From Paenibacillus sacheonensis (lineage in GTDB: Bacteria > Bacillota > Bacilli > Paenibacillales > Paenibacillaceae): a stretch of DNA of 64,000 nucleotides. The notes beneath the pieces are model-generated. The model was given only the letters and a program-made list of their open reading frames with translations. It did no database searches and was not told the origin of the DNA. The stretch is from positions 186,001 through 250,000 of the forward strand of contig NZ_JAAAMU010000001.1 of the NCBI RefSeq assembly GCF_009909195.1, given 5' to 3'. The position numbers were made by a program, and so were the translations under genes. Shown here one piece after another: positions 54,482-63,219 of this stretch (the stretch's first letter is position 1; every line of letters begins with the position of its first letter).

Positions 54482-55474
54482 TTATTTCTTCTGGACGACC
54501 GGCATCATCATTCCGTTGTCCATGCCCATCATGCTGACGCTGCCGTCGCTTTCGGCGCCTTCATATAAATAGACTTCCGTTCCGAATGCGGGCTCGGAAT
54601 AAGGCAGGTGCGTGCGGCCTCTTGCGAGGATTTGGCGGTAGTTGCCGGAATCGCCTTCGTAGCCGTCATGGTCCCAAGGCACCCAAGAACGCGCGTTGCA
54701 ATAATGGCAGACGTACGAGCGGCGGTAACGGTCCGTCGTCTTATTCGGATAAGAACGATGGAAGAGATGCGAGTGGAAGAACAGCACGTCGCCGGGCTGG
54801 AGCGGTACCGAGATCGGCGGCGGATATTTGGCCACGACGCGCGACAGCGTATTCACTTCGTCGTCGAGATGGCTGACATTCTGGACGCCGTCCAGATCGG
54901 AGAACGCATCCAGCGCATGAACGTTGCCGCCGCCGATTTCCTTGGGCGGGTAGACGGGTTCATGGTTGGAACCCGGAGCAACCCACAGACAGCCGTTCTC
55001 TTCGTCCGCTTCCTCCAGCGCGATCCATGCTCCGACCAGCGTATCCGGATGCGTCTTGATATAGCAGGAATCCTGATGCCAGCCTTGGCCGCCGCGGCCC
55101 GGCGGGTTGAGGAACATCATCGATTGCACGGCGTAGACGTCCGGTCCGATGAGCGCTTCCGTAACGTCAAGGATGCGGGGATGCAGCATGCCGCGTTCGG
55201 CGGCCGCCTCTACTCGGGACAGCATATGAACGCGCGTCGCCGCTTTGAATTCTTCCTTCAGCGGATCGGAAGAGCCGGGTACGTAAGACTGCACGAGACT
55301 TTCGGCCTTCAGCCGCGTCTCTTCCGCGAGAGCAAACAGCTCGGCGATGTCTTCTTTTGACAATAATCCTCTTACGATCAGGTAGCCGTTGCGCTGATAG
55401 TGCACGTAGTCCTCGACGCTGACCAGATAGCGGTCTTCGTGCGAGCGGGACTTAGGCGTATAATAGGTTGCCAT
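54482..55474 (-). CDS. Phytanoyl-CoA dioxygenase (PhyH) family protein
   Basis: The 330-residue Fe(II)/2-oxoglutarate dioxygenase has the metal HxD in GGQGWHQDSCYI, the segment ENGCLWVAPGSNHEP and the distal His in LFFHSHLFHRSYPNKTTDRYRRSYVCHYCNARS. It is about 70 residues longer than the PhyH protein at 21824-22606 and only distantly similar. The ATG is preceded by GGAGG. It is transcribed in the same direction as the AraC gene 94 bp upstream, so that regulator may control it. The substrate is unknown. Confidence 0.9.
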   Translation of the reverse strand: MATYYTPKSRSHEDRYLVSVEDYVHYQRNGYLIVRGLLSKEDIAELFALAEETRLKAESLVQSYVPGSSDPLKEEFKAATRVHMLSRVEAAAERGMLHPRILDVTEALIGPDVYAVQSMMFLNPPGRGGQGWHQDSCYIKTHPDTLVGAWIALEEADEENGCLWVAPGSNHEPVYPPKEIGGGNVHALDAFSDLDGVQNVSHLDDEVNTLSRVVAKYPPPISVPLQPGDVLFFHSHLFHRSYPNKTTDRYRRSYVCHYCNARSWVPWDHDGYEGDSGNYRQILARGRTHLPYSEPAFGTEVYLYEGAESDGSVSMMGMDNGMMMPVVQKK

Positions 55475-55568
55475 GGTTATCGAGCCTCCAAATGAAGTGT
55501 GATCATGCTTCTATATTGCCTCATTCGAGGGAGCGGTTTCAATGGAAGAAAGGCGATAAACGATGTCT

Positions 55569-56465
55569 TTATTTGATAGGGGCGTTAACAAGGATATGCC
55601 GATTCGCAAACGTTCTTCCGGGGTCCACTTCAACGGCCGCATGGCGGAATATCGGTTCTTTGCAGCGCTCTAAATATTCGGTTGCGGTGATGCCTCGAAT
55701 TCGCTTGTATATTTTTGAGAAATGATGTTCATCCCCGAAGCCGCATTGGTAAGCGATCTGCTTCACCGATTGACTGCCCAGAAGCATGAATTCCTCGGCA
55801 AGGCGCAGCCTGCGTTCCAGCAGCAGGCGTTTGGGGGACATGCCGACCGCGGCGACGAACATCCTGGTGAAATGCTCATGCGACCAGCCTGCATGCCGGG
55901 CGACCTGCTCGATCGTAATCGGTTCCGTCAAATGTTCTTCGATATAAGTAATGCCGCGCGACACTTGGACGGGATAACTCTCGGAAGCGAATTCCGGCGT
56001 ATTGTCGGCGTAAGCGGCGAGCTCCTCCATGGCAGCGGCCACGAGCGAGGATAACCGCTGCTTCCAATGATGCGATTGATAGCCCGCGACGACGATGATC
56101 TGCTGCATCATCGCCGCGACCAGGCTGCTGTGGCGGGCAGGGATAATATGAAAGCCCTGCTGCAGCATCGCGGCGAAACGTTCGTCGCGGCGGCGCAGCG
56201 GCTCATAATCGAAATGCACGAACAGATGGCGGGTATTGCGTTCCCGGTCGAACAAATATTGATGGCTTTCCCGCGGTCGCGTGAATACGAAGCACGGCGA
56301 GTCGAGCACATGCGGTACGCCGCCCCATTCGTAGACGGTGCCGGTACCTTCCGGAAAATAAACGAGCTCGTAATCCTCGATCTCGCGAATTCCCAGTTTC
56401 GAGCCTTTGCTCGCGATAATGTCGCCCACGGTATGCACATAAGGCCAATGGTGTTCGAGACTCAT
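55569..56465 (-). CDS. AraC-family regulator
   Basis: The 298-residue protein has an N-terminal cupin-type domain (YELVYFPEGTGTVYEWGGVPHVLDSPCFVFTRPRESHQYLFD-like region) and a C-terminal AraC helix-turn-helix pair (ITIEQVARHAGWSHEHFTRMFVAAVGMSPKRLLLERRLRLAEEFMLLGSQSVKQIAYQCGFGDEHHFSKIYKRIRG). I start it at the ATG at 56465, with AAGGAAG nine bases upstream. It lies directly before the PhyH gene on the same strand and divergent from the IclR operon, so it could control either. Confidence 0.9.
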   Translation of the reverse strand: MSLEHHWPYVHTVGDIIASKGSKLGIREIEDYELVYFPEGTGTVYEWGGVPHVLDSPCFVFTRPRESHQYLFDRERNTRHLFVHFDYEPLRRRDERFAAMLQQGFHIIPARHSSLVAAMMQQIIVVAGYQSHHWKQRLSSLVAAAMEELAAYADNTPEFASESYPVQVSRGITYIEEHLTEPITIEQVARHAGWSHEHFTRMFVAAVGMSPKRLLLERRLRLAEEFMLLGSQSVKQIAYQCGFGDEHHFSKIYKRIRGITATEYLERCKEPIFRHAAVEVDPGRTFANRHILVNAPIK

Positions 56466-56784
56466 GAGGCTGCACTTCCTTCCCGGCATGCTGCGAGCGG
56501 CAAATGCGATAACGATCCGCTGGCTTTGGCTCTATTATGGCAAGAAGGCCGGCATGGAAGCAACCATGATCTGCGCCCGGGCCGCAACAAAGACAAGCTC
56601 CAAACCGTGCAAAGGCCGGTGTCACAACTACTCGGTACGAAGGAAACGAATGAAAGGAGAACGCTTTATTTTCATGTTGAAATAGTGCGGGAGGCGCGCT
56701 ATAGTAAGAACAGAAGGTTTACTATACAGAAGTTGGTTTTGTATATAAAACTACATACCGACATTTTCGAGGCGAGGCGATGGA
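56466..56784 (+). other. 319-bp divergent control region between AraC and IclR genes
   Basis: No gene is seen. The right end holds a possible promoter and operator for the IclR gene (56718-56751). The left two-thirds show no clear signal; plus-strand frames there have no family features. Confidence 0.55.
56718..56751 (+). promoter_or_regulatory. Candidate IclR-operon promoter with palindrome
   Basis: TTTACT (56718-56723) and TATATA (56742-56747) are 18 bp apart. GTTTTGTATATAAAAC at 56736-56751 is a near-palindrome across the -10, as expected for IclR autoregulation. This is a pattern match without supporting data. Confidence 0.45.
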
Positions 56785-57543
56785 GTGTCAGAGGAGCGTA
56801 AATACTGGGTCCCCGCGCTGGAGAAAGCCGATAAAGTGCTTGCGGTTCTCGCCGAAGAACCGGCCAAGCATAAGCTGACCGAGCTGTCCAAGCGGCTGGA
56901 TATCAACAAAAGCTCGATGTTTTCGCTGCTGAACACGATGGAAACGCTCCAGTGGGTAAGACGCGAGGAAGGCGATACGTATTCGCTCGGCCACGCTTTC
57001 GCGGCGTACGGATCGTCGTATGCGAAGAGCTACGATCTCAGCCGCTCGTTTCAGACCGAGGCGTCGGTTGCCCGCGATCGGCTGCAGGAAACCATTCAGC
57101 TGGCTAAGCTGGAGGGCAATCAAGTTCGTTACTTAGGCAAACTGGAGGCGGTGTCCCCGGTTCGGCTTCAATCGGAGCCGGGGATGCTGCTGCCCGCGCA
57201 TGCGACCGCTCTCGGCAAATCAATGCTCGCGCAGCTGACGGACGACGAACTGAACCGTCTGTATCCCGAGCAAGCGTTGACGCCATTGACGCCGCATACG
57301 ATCGCTACGCGCGAAGCGTTGTTCGAGCAGTTGCGCGAGATTCGGGAGCAAGGGTATGCCGAGGACGACCAGGAGTCCGTCATGGGGTTCCGCTGCGTAG
57401 CGGCCGTGATTCACGGCGGGGAAGGGCAGGGGGCAGCCGCGGTCAGCTGCTCCATGCTGCTGCATCAATGGGAAGCGAAAAGCACAGAGGCAAGAACGGA
57501 GATGCTCGCGCTGGCAAGGCGGCTCTCCGCACAGCGTTCATAA
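56785..57543 (+). CDS. IclR-family transcriptional regulator
   Basis: The 252-residue protein has an N-terminal winged helix (KLTELSKRLDINKSSMFSLLNTMETLQWVRREEGDTYSLGHAF) and a C-terminal IclR effector-binding domain (GMLLPAHATALGKSMLAQLTDDELNRLY, QGYAEDDQESVMGFRCVAAVI). The start is GTG at 56785. It is 21 bp before the SDR gene, so it probably regulates and is co-transcribed with the SDR, FAH and lactonase genes. Effectors of this family are often sugar acids or aromatic acids. Confidence 0.9.
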   Translation: MSEERKYWVPALEKADKVLAVLAEEPAKHKLTELSKRLDINKSSMFSLLNTMETLQWVRREEGDTYSLGHAFAAYGSSYAKSYDLSRSFQTEASVARDRLQETIQLAKLEGNQVRYLGKLEAVSPVRLQSEPGMLLPAHATALGKSMLAQLTDDELNRLYPEQALTPLTPHTIATREALFEQLREIREQGYAEDDQESVMGFRCVAAVIHGGEGQGAAAVSCSMLLHQWEAKSTEARTEMLALARRLSAQRS

Positions 57544-57564
57544 TCGGAAGAGGAGATGAAGACA

Positions 57565-58338
57565 ATGCGGTTGCAAGACAAAGTCATTCTTATTACGGGT
57601 TCGGGTTCAGGGATCGGCAAAGCGACGGCGCTGCTGTTCGCAAGCGAAGGCGCGAAGCTGATCATCAACGATCTGTCCGAGCAGCAAGGCACGGACACGG
57701 TGAAGGAAATCGAGGCGGCCGGCGGCGAAGCGATCTTCATCCGCGCCGACGTGACGGATCCGGCGGACGTATCCGCCATGGTCGACCAGATCATCGCGAA
57801 ATACGGCGTCATCGACGTGCTGTTCAACAATGCCGGCATCAGCGGCGTAGGCGTGCTGCATGAGATCGAACCGGAAACATGGGACCGCGTCATCAACGTG
57901 AATATCCGAGGCGTGTTCATTCCGAGCAAATACGTGATTCCGCATATGATGAAAGCCGGCAAGGGCTCCATTATCAACATGTCATCATGCATCGCCGAGA
58001 TCGGTCTTGCCAACCGGGCTTCGTACGCCGCGACGAAAGGTGCCGTGCTTGCGCTGACCAAATCGATGCAAGTCGATTACGCGCCGTACAAGATTCGCGT
58101 CAACGCGCTTCTTCCGGGTACGATCATGACCCCGTTCGTGGAGAAATACCTGAAGGAGTCTTACAGCAACAAGGAAGAAGCGATCGCCGGGCTGCAGAAG
58201 CGCCAGCTGAGCGGAGATCTCGGCTTGCCGGAAGACGTCGCGAAGGCAGCCTTGTTCCTGGCCTCCGACGAGTCGTCGTTCGTCATGGGCGCACCGCTTT
58301 ACGTGGACGGCGGCGTCGTATTCGGGAAGAACGCATAA
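57565..58338 (+). CDS. Short-chain dehydrogenase, candidate 2-keto-3-deoxy-L-fuconate dehydrogenase
   Basis: The 257-residue NAD(P)-dependent enzyme has the Rossmann motif ITGSGSGIGKATA, NNAGISG, the catalytic Ser in INMSSCIAEIG, YAATK (Tyr/Lys) and a C-terminus of classical SDRs (GLPEDVAKAALFLASDESSFVMG). I start it at the ATG at 57565, nine bases after GAGGAG; the ATG at 57556 touches that site. Context with a FAH hydrolase and a fuconolactonase-like protein suggests it oxidises a 2-keto-3-deoxy acid of a 6-deoxy sugar, by analogy with the L-fucose pathway of Xanthomonas. This is inference. Confidence 0.87.
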   Translation: MRLQDKVILITGSGSGIGKATALLFASEGAKLIINDLSEQQGTDTVKEIEAAGGEAIFIRADVTDPADVSAMVDQIIAKYGVIDVLFNNAGISGVGVLHEIEPETWDRVINVNIRGVFIPSKYVIPHMMKAGKGSIINMSSCIAEIGLANRASYAATKGAVLALTKSMQVDYAPYKIRVNALLPGTIMTPFVEKYLKESYSNKEEAIAGLQKRQLSGDLGLPEDVAKAALFLASDESSFVMGAPLYVDGGVVFGKNA

Positions 58339-58393
58339 CGAATGGATTGCAGCTGGATGCACTTATTTTTTCATCTATAAGGAGGAACTACGA

Positions 58394-59302
58394 ATGAAAT
58401 TGATCAGCATATCCAAACAAGGCCGGAACGCGCTTGGCGTCGTAACGGAGAACGGCGTTATCGATGTCGAGCAGGCGCTGGCGGCCGAGGCTTCCCGCGC
58501 AAGCGCGGAGGTGCCGTCCGATGTCATGGCGGTAATCGAAGGCGGAGAGCAAGCCCTCGCTTCGCTTCGCGGTTTTATCGCTTCGCTCCCCGCAACGGGC
58601 AATGAAACCTACGTCGTGAGCGAAGAAACGATCGAATGGGGACCCTGCGTAACGGCGCCGAACAAAATCATCTGCGTCGGACTGAACTATCGCAAGCATG
58701 CGGAAGAGACGAATGCGCCGATCCCGCAATTCCCGATTCTGTTCAACAAATTCAACAACACGCTGACGGGTCATCTGAAGGAGATCGCCGTCCCGAAAGT
58801 GACGCAGAAGCTGGACTATGAAGCCGAGCTCGTCATCGTCATCGGCAAAACGGCGAAGTACGTGTCCAAGGAAGATGCGCTCGGCCACGTATTCGGTTAT
58901 TGCGCGGTGAACGATTTGTCCGCGCGCGACCTGCAGCTGCGCACGCAGCAATGGCTGCTCGGCAAATCCTGCGACGATTTCAGCCCGCTCGGACCTTATC
59001 TCGTGACCGCGGACGAAGTCGGCAACCCGAACGATCTGGCCATCAAGGCCATCGTGAACGGCGAGACGCGCCAAAACTCCAATACGTCGGATATGATTTT
59101 CCGCTGCGACGAGATCGTGAGCTATATCTCGCAGCACATGACGCTCGTACCGGGCGACGTGATCCTGACAGGCACGCCGGAGGGCGTCGTATTGGGATTG
59201 CCGGAGGATCAACAGGTGTACCTGAAGCCGGGCGACGAAGTGACGATCGAAATCGAGAAGCTCGGCAAGCTGACGAACCGTTTCGTCAAGGATCCGGCTT
59301 AA
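58394..59302 (+). CDS. Fumarylacetoacetate hydrolase family protein, candidate 2,4-diketo-3-deoxy-L-fuconate hydrolase
   Basis: The 302-residue FAH-domain protein has a divergent N-terminal domain (about residues 1-70) and a catalytic domain with CVGLNYRKHAEETNAP, the metal ligands in LDYEAELVIVIGK and VNDLSARDLQLR, and TGTPEGVVLGL. In the non-phosphorylating L-fucose/L-rhamnose pathway such an enzyme cleaves 2,4-diketo-3-deoxy-L-fuconate to pyruvate and L-lactate. It may instead act on another beta-diketone. It follows AAGGAGG and is in an operon with the SDR gene. Confidence 0.87.
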   Translation: MKLISISKQGRNALGVVTENGVIDVEQALAAEASRASAEVPSDVMAVIEGGEQALASLRGFIASLPATGNETYVVSEETIEWGPCVTAPNKIICVGLNYRKHAEETNAPIPQFPILFNKFNNTLTGHLKEIAVPKVTQKLDYEAELVIVIGKTAKYVSKEDALGHVFGYCAVNDLSARDLQLRTQQWLLGKSCDDFSPLGPYLVTADEVGNPNDLAIKAIVNGETRQNSNTSDMIFRCDEIVSYISQHMTLVPGDVILTGTPEGVVLGLPEDQQVYLKPGDEVTIEIEKLGKLTNRFVKDPA

Positions 59303-59314
59303 GCGAGAAGGCAG

Positions 59315-59352
59315 ACGCCCGCCGTTCATTGGCGAACAATGGCGGCGGGCGT
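59315..59352 (+). terminator. Hairpin after the FAH gene
   Basis: ACGCCCGCC pairs with GGCGGGCGT, with a short inner pairing. Only TTTCGGCG follows, so some transcripts may continue to the next gene. Confidence 0.65.
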
Positions 59353-59404
59353 TTCGGCGTTTATAATTCGCTATTCCTATTATGAATTCGAAGAGGTGTT
59401 CTGA

Positions 59405-60256
59405 ATGAGTCGAACAATCGATGCCCATCAGCATTATTGGAAGCTAGACCGGGGAGACTACGGCTGGCTGACGCCGGAGGGCGGACCCGTGCTGTATCGG
59501 GATTATGGCCCGCAGGATCTAGAGCCGGATCTGGAACGCGCGGGCGTTCGGCAGACGATCGTCGTGCAGGCGGCTGCTACCCATGCGGAAACCGACTATA
59601 TGCTGCAGCTCGCGGACAACGCGGTTTCGATCGCGGGCGTCGTCGGTTGGCTTGATTTTCATGATCCCGATTGGAAGGCGGTACTGGAGAAATTCCGCGC
59701 CAATCCCAAATTCGTCGGCATTCGGATCATGATCCAAGAAATGAAGGATGCCGCCGAGGTGCTCGAGCCGGAGAGCTTGGAAGCGCTGCGTTACCTCGCC
59801 GAGATCGGCCTGCCGGTCGATCTGCTCATGCACTCCAAGCAGCTGCCGGAGACCATTCAGCTGCTGAAGCAGATTCCGAACCTGCATGCCGTGATCGACC
59901 ATATCGGCAAGCCGCAGATCGGACTAGGCGTCTTCGAGCCGTGGGCGAGCCAGATCAAGGCGCTTGCCGCGAGCCATCCCGGACTGTATTGCAAGTTGTC
60001 CGGCATGCTGACGGAAGCCGACCACGAGTCCTGGGAACCGGAGCAATTTACCGCGTACGTGCGCCACGTCGTGGAATGCTTCGGCACCGAGCGGGTCATG
60101 TTCGGCAGCGACTGGCCGGTCTGTCTCCTGGCAGGCAGCTATATGGACGTCCGCGCCGTGCTGGAGACGGCGCTTCCGGAAGGATTGTCCGAGCAGCAGC
60201 TGTCGGCGATATACGGCGGCAATGCGGCTGCGTTCTATAAGCTGCCGGCTGAGTAG
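59405..60256 (+). CDS. Amidohydrolase family protein, candidate L-fuconolactone hydrolase
   Basis: The 283-residue metal-dependent TIM-barrel hydrolase begins with TIDAHQHYWKLDRGDYGWL, which is typical of the L-fuconolactonase group, and has VGIRIMIQ, HAVIDHIGKPQ and a C-terminal MFGSDWPVC with the metal or catalytic Asp. Lactonases of this family open sugar-acid lactones. It follows the SDR and FAH genes, suggesting a pathway in which a 6-deoxy-hexonolactone is opened, dehydrated, oxidised and cleaved. The needed dehydratase and first dehydrogenase are not in this cluster. Confidence 0.87.
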   Translation: MSRTIDAHQHYWKLDRGDYGWLTPEGGPVLYRDYGPQDLEPDLERAGVRQTIVVQAAATHAETDYMLQLADNAVSIAGVVGWLDFHDPDWKAVLEKFRANPKFVGIRIMIQEMKDAAEVLEPESLEALRYLAEIGLPVDLLMHSKQLPETIQLLKQIPNLHAVIDHIGKPQIGLGVFEPWASQIKALAASHPGLYCKLSGMLTEADHESWEPEQFTAYVRHVVECFGTERVMFGSDWPVCLLAGSYMDVRAVLETALPEGLSEQQLSAIYGGNAAAFYKLPAE

Positions 60257-60287
60257 CTGCGGCCGGATTATTCGGGTATGGATTCGT

Positions 60288-60330
60288 AACGGGATGAGCA
60301 GAGCTTTTATGCTGCGCAGTCCCGTTTTTT
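60288..60330 (+). terminator. Intrinsic terminator after the lactonase gene
   Basis: AACGGGA at 60288-60294 pairs with TCCCGTT, with inner AGCAG/CTGC pairing, followed by TTTTT. Confidence 0.85.
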
Positions 60331-60443
60331 ATTGTTTTTCAAAGTTTATCCGGGTTATTGACTTCAAGCTGCCATGGTAATGTTCCAAAATCATGCAACA
60401 TCCGAGGACAAATATTTTTCCTATCATTTACATCCCAGGACCG

Positions 60444-60489
60444 TTGACAGTCATCATTCCATCTCGTATAGTCGAAACAGACTATACGA
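60444..60489 (+). promoter_or_regulatory. Consensus promoter with palindromic operator of the PadR gene
   Basis: TTGACA (60444-60449), a 17-bp spacer and TATAGT (60467-60472) form a strong promoter. TCGTATAGTC and GACTATACGA (60464-60489), perfect 10-bp arms around six bases, overlap the -10, as expected for self-repression by PadR. Confidence 0.85.
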
Positions 60490-60520
60490 TGCCACATCGT
60501 TTCGAAGGAGATCAAGACTC

Positions 60521-61144
60521 ATGGCCAATCGAAGAATAAACAATATGCTGGCTCTTGCCGTCTTATCGCTGCTCAACGAGAAACCGATGCATCCGTATGA
60601 GATATCCGCAACGATGAAGCAGCGCGGCATTCCGGACGTCATCAAGCTGAACAACGGCTCTCTGTATTCCGTCGTGGAGGCCTTGCTGAAGCAGGGATGG
60701 ATCGTGGAGCTTGAGACGCAGCGGGAAGGGAGACATCCGGAGCGAACGATTTACGCGCCGACGGAAGCGGGGAAATCGGGGTTCGTCGACTGGCTTCGCG
60801 AGCTGATTTACGAGCCGGTCAAGGAATATGCTCATTTTCCGGCGGCCTTGGCGTTCATCGGGCATATCTCGCCCGTCGAGACGTACGAATTGCTCGAGCG
60901 GCGGATCGGATTCATCCGCAAGTCGATCGCGGAGCGGCAAGCCGGCATCGACTTGGCACGCGGGCAAGGATTGTCGCGAATCTTCGTGATCGAGGCGGAG
61001 TATATTGTCCATCAGCTGCATGCGGAGCTGGGATGGCTGCTGACGTTCAAGGACGACATCAAGAATGGCAGTTTGACGGAGCAATCGGACGGGGAGACGG
61101 TCTGGCATATGACGGTGCCTCCGGATGAAGAACTGCTTCGTTAA
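60521..61144 (+). CDS. PadR-family transcriptional regulator
   Basis: The 207-residue protein has an N-terminal PadR winged helix (LALAVLSLLNEKPMHPYEISATMKQRGIPDVIKLNNGSLYSVVEALLKQGWIVELETQREGRHPERTIYAPTEAGK) and a C-terminal helical dimerisation domain. I start it at the ATG at 60521 behind AAGGAG (60505-60510); the upstream part of the frame covers its own promoter. It lies 178 bp upstream of an efflux pump gene and likely represses itself and the pump until a drug or phenolic compound binds. Confidence 0.9.
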   Translation: MANRRINNMLALAVLSLLNEKPMHPYEISATMKQRGIPDVIKLNNGSLYSVVEALLKQGWIVELETQREGRHPERTIYAPTEAGKSGFVDWLRELIYEPVKEYAHFPAALAFIGHISPVETYELLERRIGFIRKSIAERQAGIDLARGQGLSRIFVIEAEYIVHQLHAELGWLLTFKDDIKNGSLTEQSDGETVWHMTVPPDEELLR

Positions 61145-61322
61145 CTCGGCAAATGGCATTCGCAGGTGATTTCGGCAGCTCAGCCAATCGTCACGCAGCA
61201 ACTCGAAACACTGTAACTCAGCGTAGAGCACTGTAATTCAGCAACACAGCAACGCAGTTCACAGCAGATCCGCAATTTTGTCATTCGGTAATGGAGAAAG
61301 GTACAGGAGGGAATAACAAAGC

Positions 61323-62858
61323 ATGAGCGCACAACGTAACAAAGTCGGCGTCGTCGTCGCCGGCCTGCTGCTTGGCATTCTGATGGCTTCCATGGACAAC
61401 ACGATCGTCGCGACCGCGATGGGCACGATCGTCGGGGAGCTGGGGGGCCTGGACAAATTCGTATGGGTCACGTCGGCCTACATGGTCGCCGAGATGGCGG
61501 GCATGCCGATCTTCGGCAAGCTGTCCGATATGTACGGACGCAAGAAGTTTTTTATATTCGGTCTATTAATGTTTATGCTGGGATCGATCCTTTGCGGTAC
61601 GGCAAACTCCATCGTGGAGCTCAGCATCTATCGCGTGGTGCAAGGAATCGGGGGCGGCGCGCTCGTGCCGATCGCCTTCACTATTATGTTCGATGCCGTG
61701 CCCGCCGAGAGCCGCGGCAAGCTGGGCGGCCTGTTCGGCGCCGTATTCGGCTTATCGAGCATCTTCGGACCGCTGCTCGGCTCGTATATTACGGATTACA
61801 TCCAATGGGAATGGATTTTCTACATCAACCTGCCTCTTGGCCTGATCGCATTCGTTATGATCGCTTTCTTCTATAAAGAATCGGTGGAGCACAGCAAGCA
61901 GCGCATCGACTGGGGCGGCGCGGTTACGCTCGTCGGCGCCGTAGTCTGCCTGATGTTCGCGCTGGAGCTGGGCGGCAAGGATTACGCTTGGGATTCCGGC
62001 GTCATCTTGAGCTTGTTCGGCGGGTTCGCGGTGCTCGTCATCGCCTTTATCATGATCGAGCGGATCGTTAACGAGCCGATCATCAAGTTCAGCATGTTCC
62101 GCAATCGGCTGTATTGGACCAGCAACGCGATCGCGATGTTCAGCGGTGCCGCTTTCGTAACGGCTTCGGTTTACATTCCGATCTATATTCAAGGCGTATT
62201 CGGCGGCAAATCCACGGACTCCGGTCTCGTGCTCTTGCCGATGATGGTCGGGTCCGTCGTGACGGCGACCATGGGCGGCGCGTTGATGATGAAGTCGTCA
62301 TTCCGTTCGCTGATGGTTCCGACATTGGCCTTGCTGACGGTCGGCAATATTCTGCTGACGACGCTGGGCGTGGAATCGCATCGTTATACCGTCGTGATCT
62401 TCATGGTTCTGATCGGTCTTGGCATCGGGGCGTCCTTCTCCGTGCTCAGCAATGCCGCCATCTTCTCGTTCTCTCCGCAGGAGAGGGGAACGGCAAGCGC
62501 GACGCTGAACTTCCTGCGTTCGCTTGGCATGACGATCGGCATTACGGTTTTCGGCATTATTCAAAGCCATACGATGATGAACAAATTCGGGACGCTGTTT
62601 ACAGCGGACGAGAAAAGCCAGCTTCCGCAGGGCGTGAACTTGAGCGATCCGCGCGCGATCCTGGCACCGGAGCTCAGAAAACACATTCCGGCGGAGATTC
62701 TCGACAAGATTACGAACGGCCTGTCCTATTCGATCACGCACACGTTCGCATGGGCGATCATTCCGTCCGCGTTGGCGCTCTTCTTCGCCCTCTTCATGGG
62801 ACGCAAGAAGCTCAGCGACATGGAACATGCGTCGGAATACTCGCCGTCTTCCCATTAA
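61323..62858 (+). CDS. MFS multidrug efflux pump, DHA2 (EmrB/QacA) type
   Basis: The 511-residue inner-membrane drug/proton antiporter has 14 predicted transmembrane helices. Motif D1 (LLLGILMASMDNTIVATAM), motif A (GKLSDMYGRKKFFIFGL) and motif C (GAVFGLSSIFGPLLGSYI) are typical. It starts at the ATG at 61323 behind GGAGGG. Adjacent PadR suggests induction by the substrate. The pump may export phenolic compounds or antibiotics; substrate not readable from the sequence. Confidence 0.93.
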   Translation: MSAQRNKVGVVVAGLLLGILMASMDNTIVATAMGTIVGELGGLDKFVWVTSAYMVAEMAGMPIFGKLSDMYGRKKFFIFGLLMFMLGSILCGTANSIVELSIYRVVQGIGGGALVPIAFTIMFDAVPAESRGKLGGLFGAVFGLSSIFGPLLGSYITDYIQWEWIFYINLPLGLIAFVMIAFFYKESVEHSKQRIDWGGAVTLVGAVVCLMFALELGGKDYAWDSGVILSLFGGFAVLVIAFIMIERIVNEPIIKFSMFRNRLYWTSNAIAMFSGAAFVTASVYIPIYIQGVFGGKSTDSGLVLLPMMVGSVVTATMGGALMMKSSFRSLMVPTLALLTVGNILLTTLGVESHRYTVVIFMVLIGLGIGASFSVLSNAAIFSFSPQERGTASATLNFLRSLGMTIGITVFGIIQSHTMMNKFGTLFTADEKSQLPQGVNLSDPRAILAPELRKHIPAEILDKITNGLSYSITHTFAWAIIPSALALFFALFMGRKKLSDMEHASEYSPSSH

Positions 62859-62913
62859 TATCGGGGCACGTTTACGAGCATCTTTCTGGAGGTGCCTCGA
62901 GTGCTCCATCTAA

Positions 62914-62955
62914 GTCCGGTGACCCAAGCTTCGTGCTTGGCACCGGGCTTTTTTT
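62914..62955 (+). terminator. Intrinsic terminator after the efflux pump gene
   Basis: GTCCGGTGACCCAAGC pairs with GTGCTTGGCACCGGGC around TTC, followed by seven T residues. Confidence 0.92.
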
Positions 62956-63093
62956 GTGTTCTTGCATGAGCTGAATGTACCGCATCCGGCTGATTATTAT
63001 GGCAGATTGTCGTTTGAGGGGGTCGGAATTTAGACTTTCGTACCGAATTTCTGCGCCCCTGCTACTAATTGTTAATAATTTCTACATAATAGA

Positions 63094-63157
63094 TTAACGG
63101 CCACTTAACAATACCTGGTAAATGATTAACGACCGCTTAACAAAGCTTCCCTATAAT
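63094..63157 (+). promoter_or_regulatory. PhoP-box-like direct repeat array with TATAAT
   Basis: TTAACG (63094), TTAACA (63105), TGGTAA (63116), TTAACG (63126) and TTAACA (63137) recur every 10 or 11 bp, like the TT(A/C/T)A(C/T)A boxes bound by PhoP in Bacillus. TATAAT lies at 63152-63157 without a good -35, and the last box ends at about -22, as in PhoP-activated promoters. The assignment is by pattern only. Confidence 0.6.
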
Positions 63158-63219
63158 CGGTCTTGTACATATAAACGACGCAGACAACCAAACCATTTCA
63201 GAAGGGTGATCACAGTCAA

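Larger units (their letters stand above)
62859..63219 (+). other. 361-bp region between the efflux pump and stalk-domain genes
   Basis: It contains the terminator at 62914-62955 and the PhoP-like promoter array at 63094-63157. The remaining part is A+T-rich without a gene. Confidence 0.75.
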
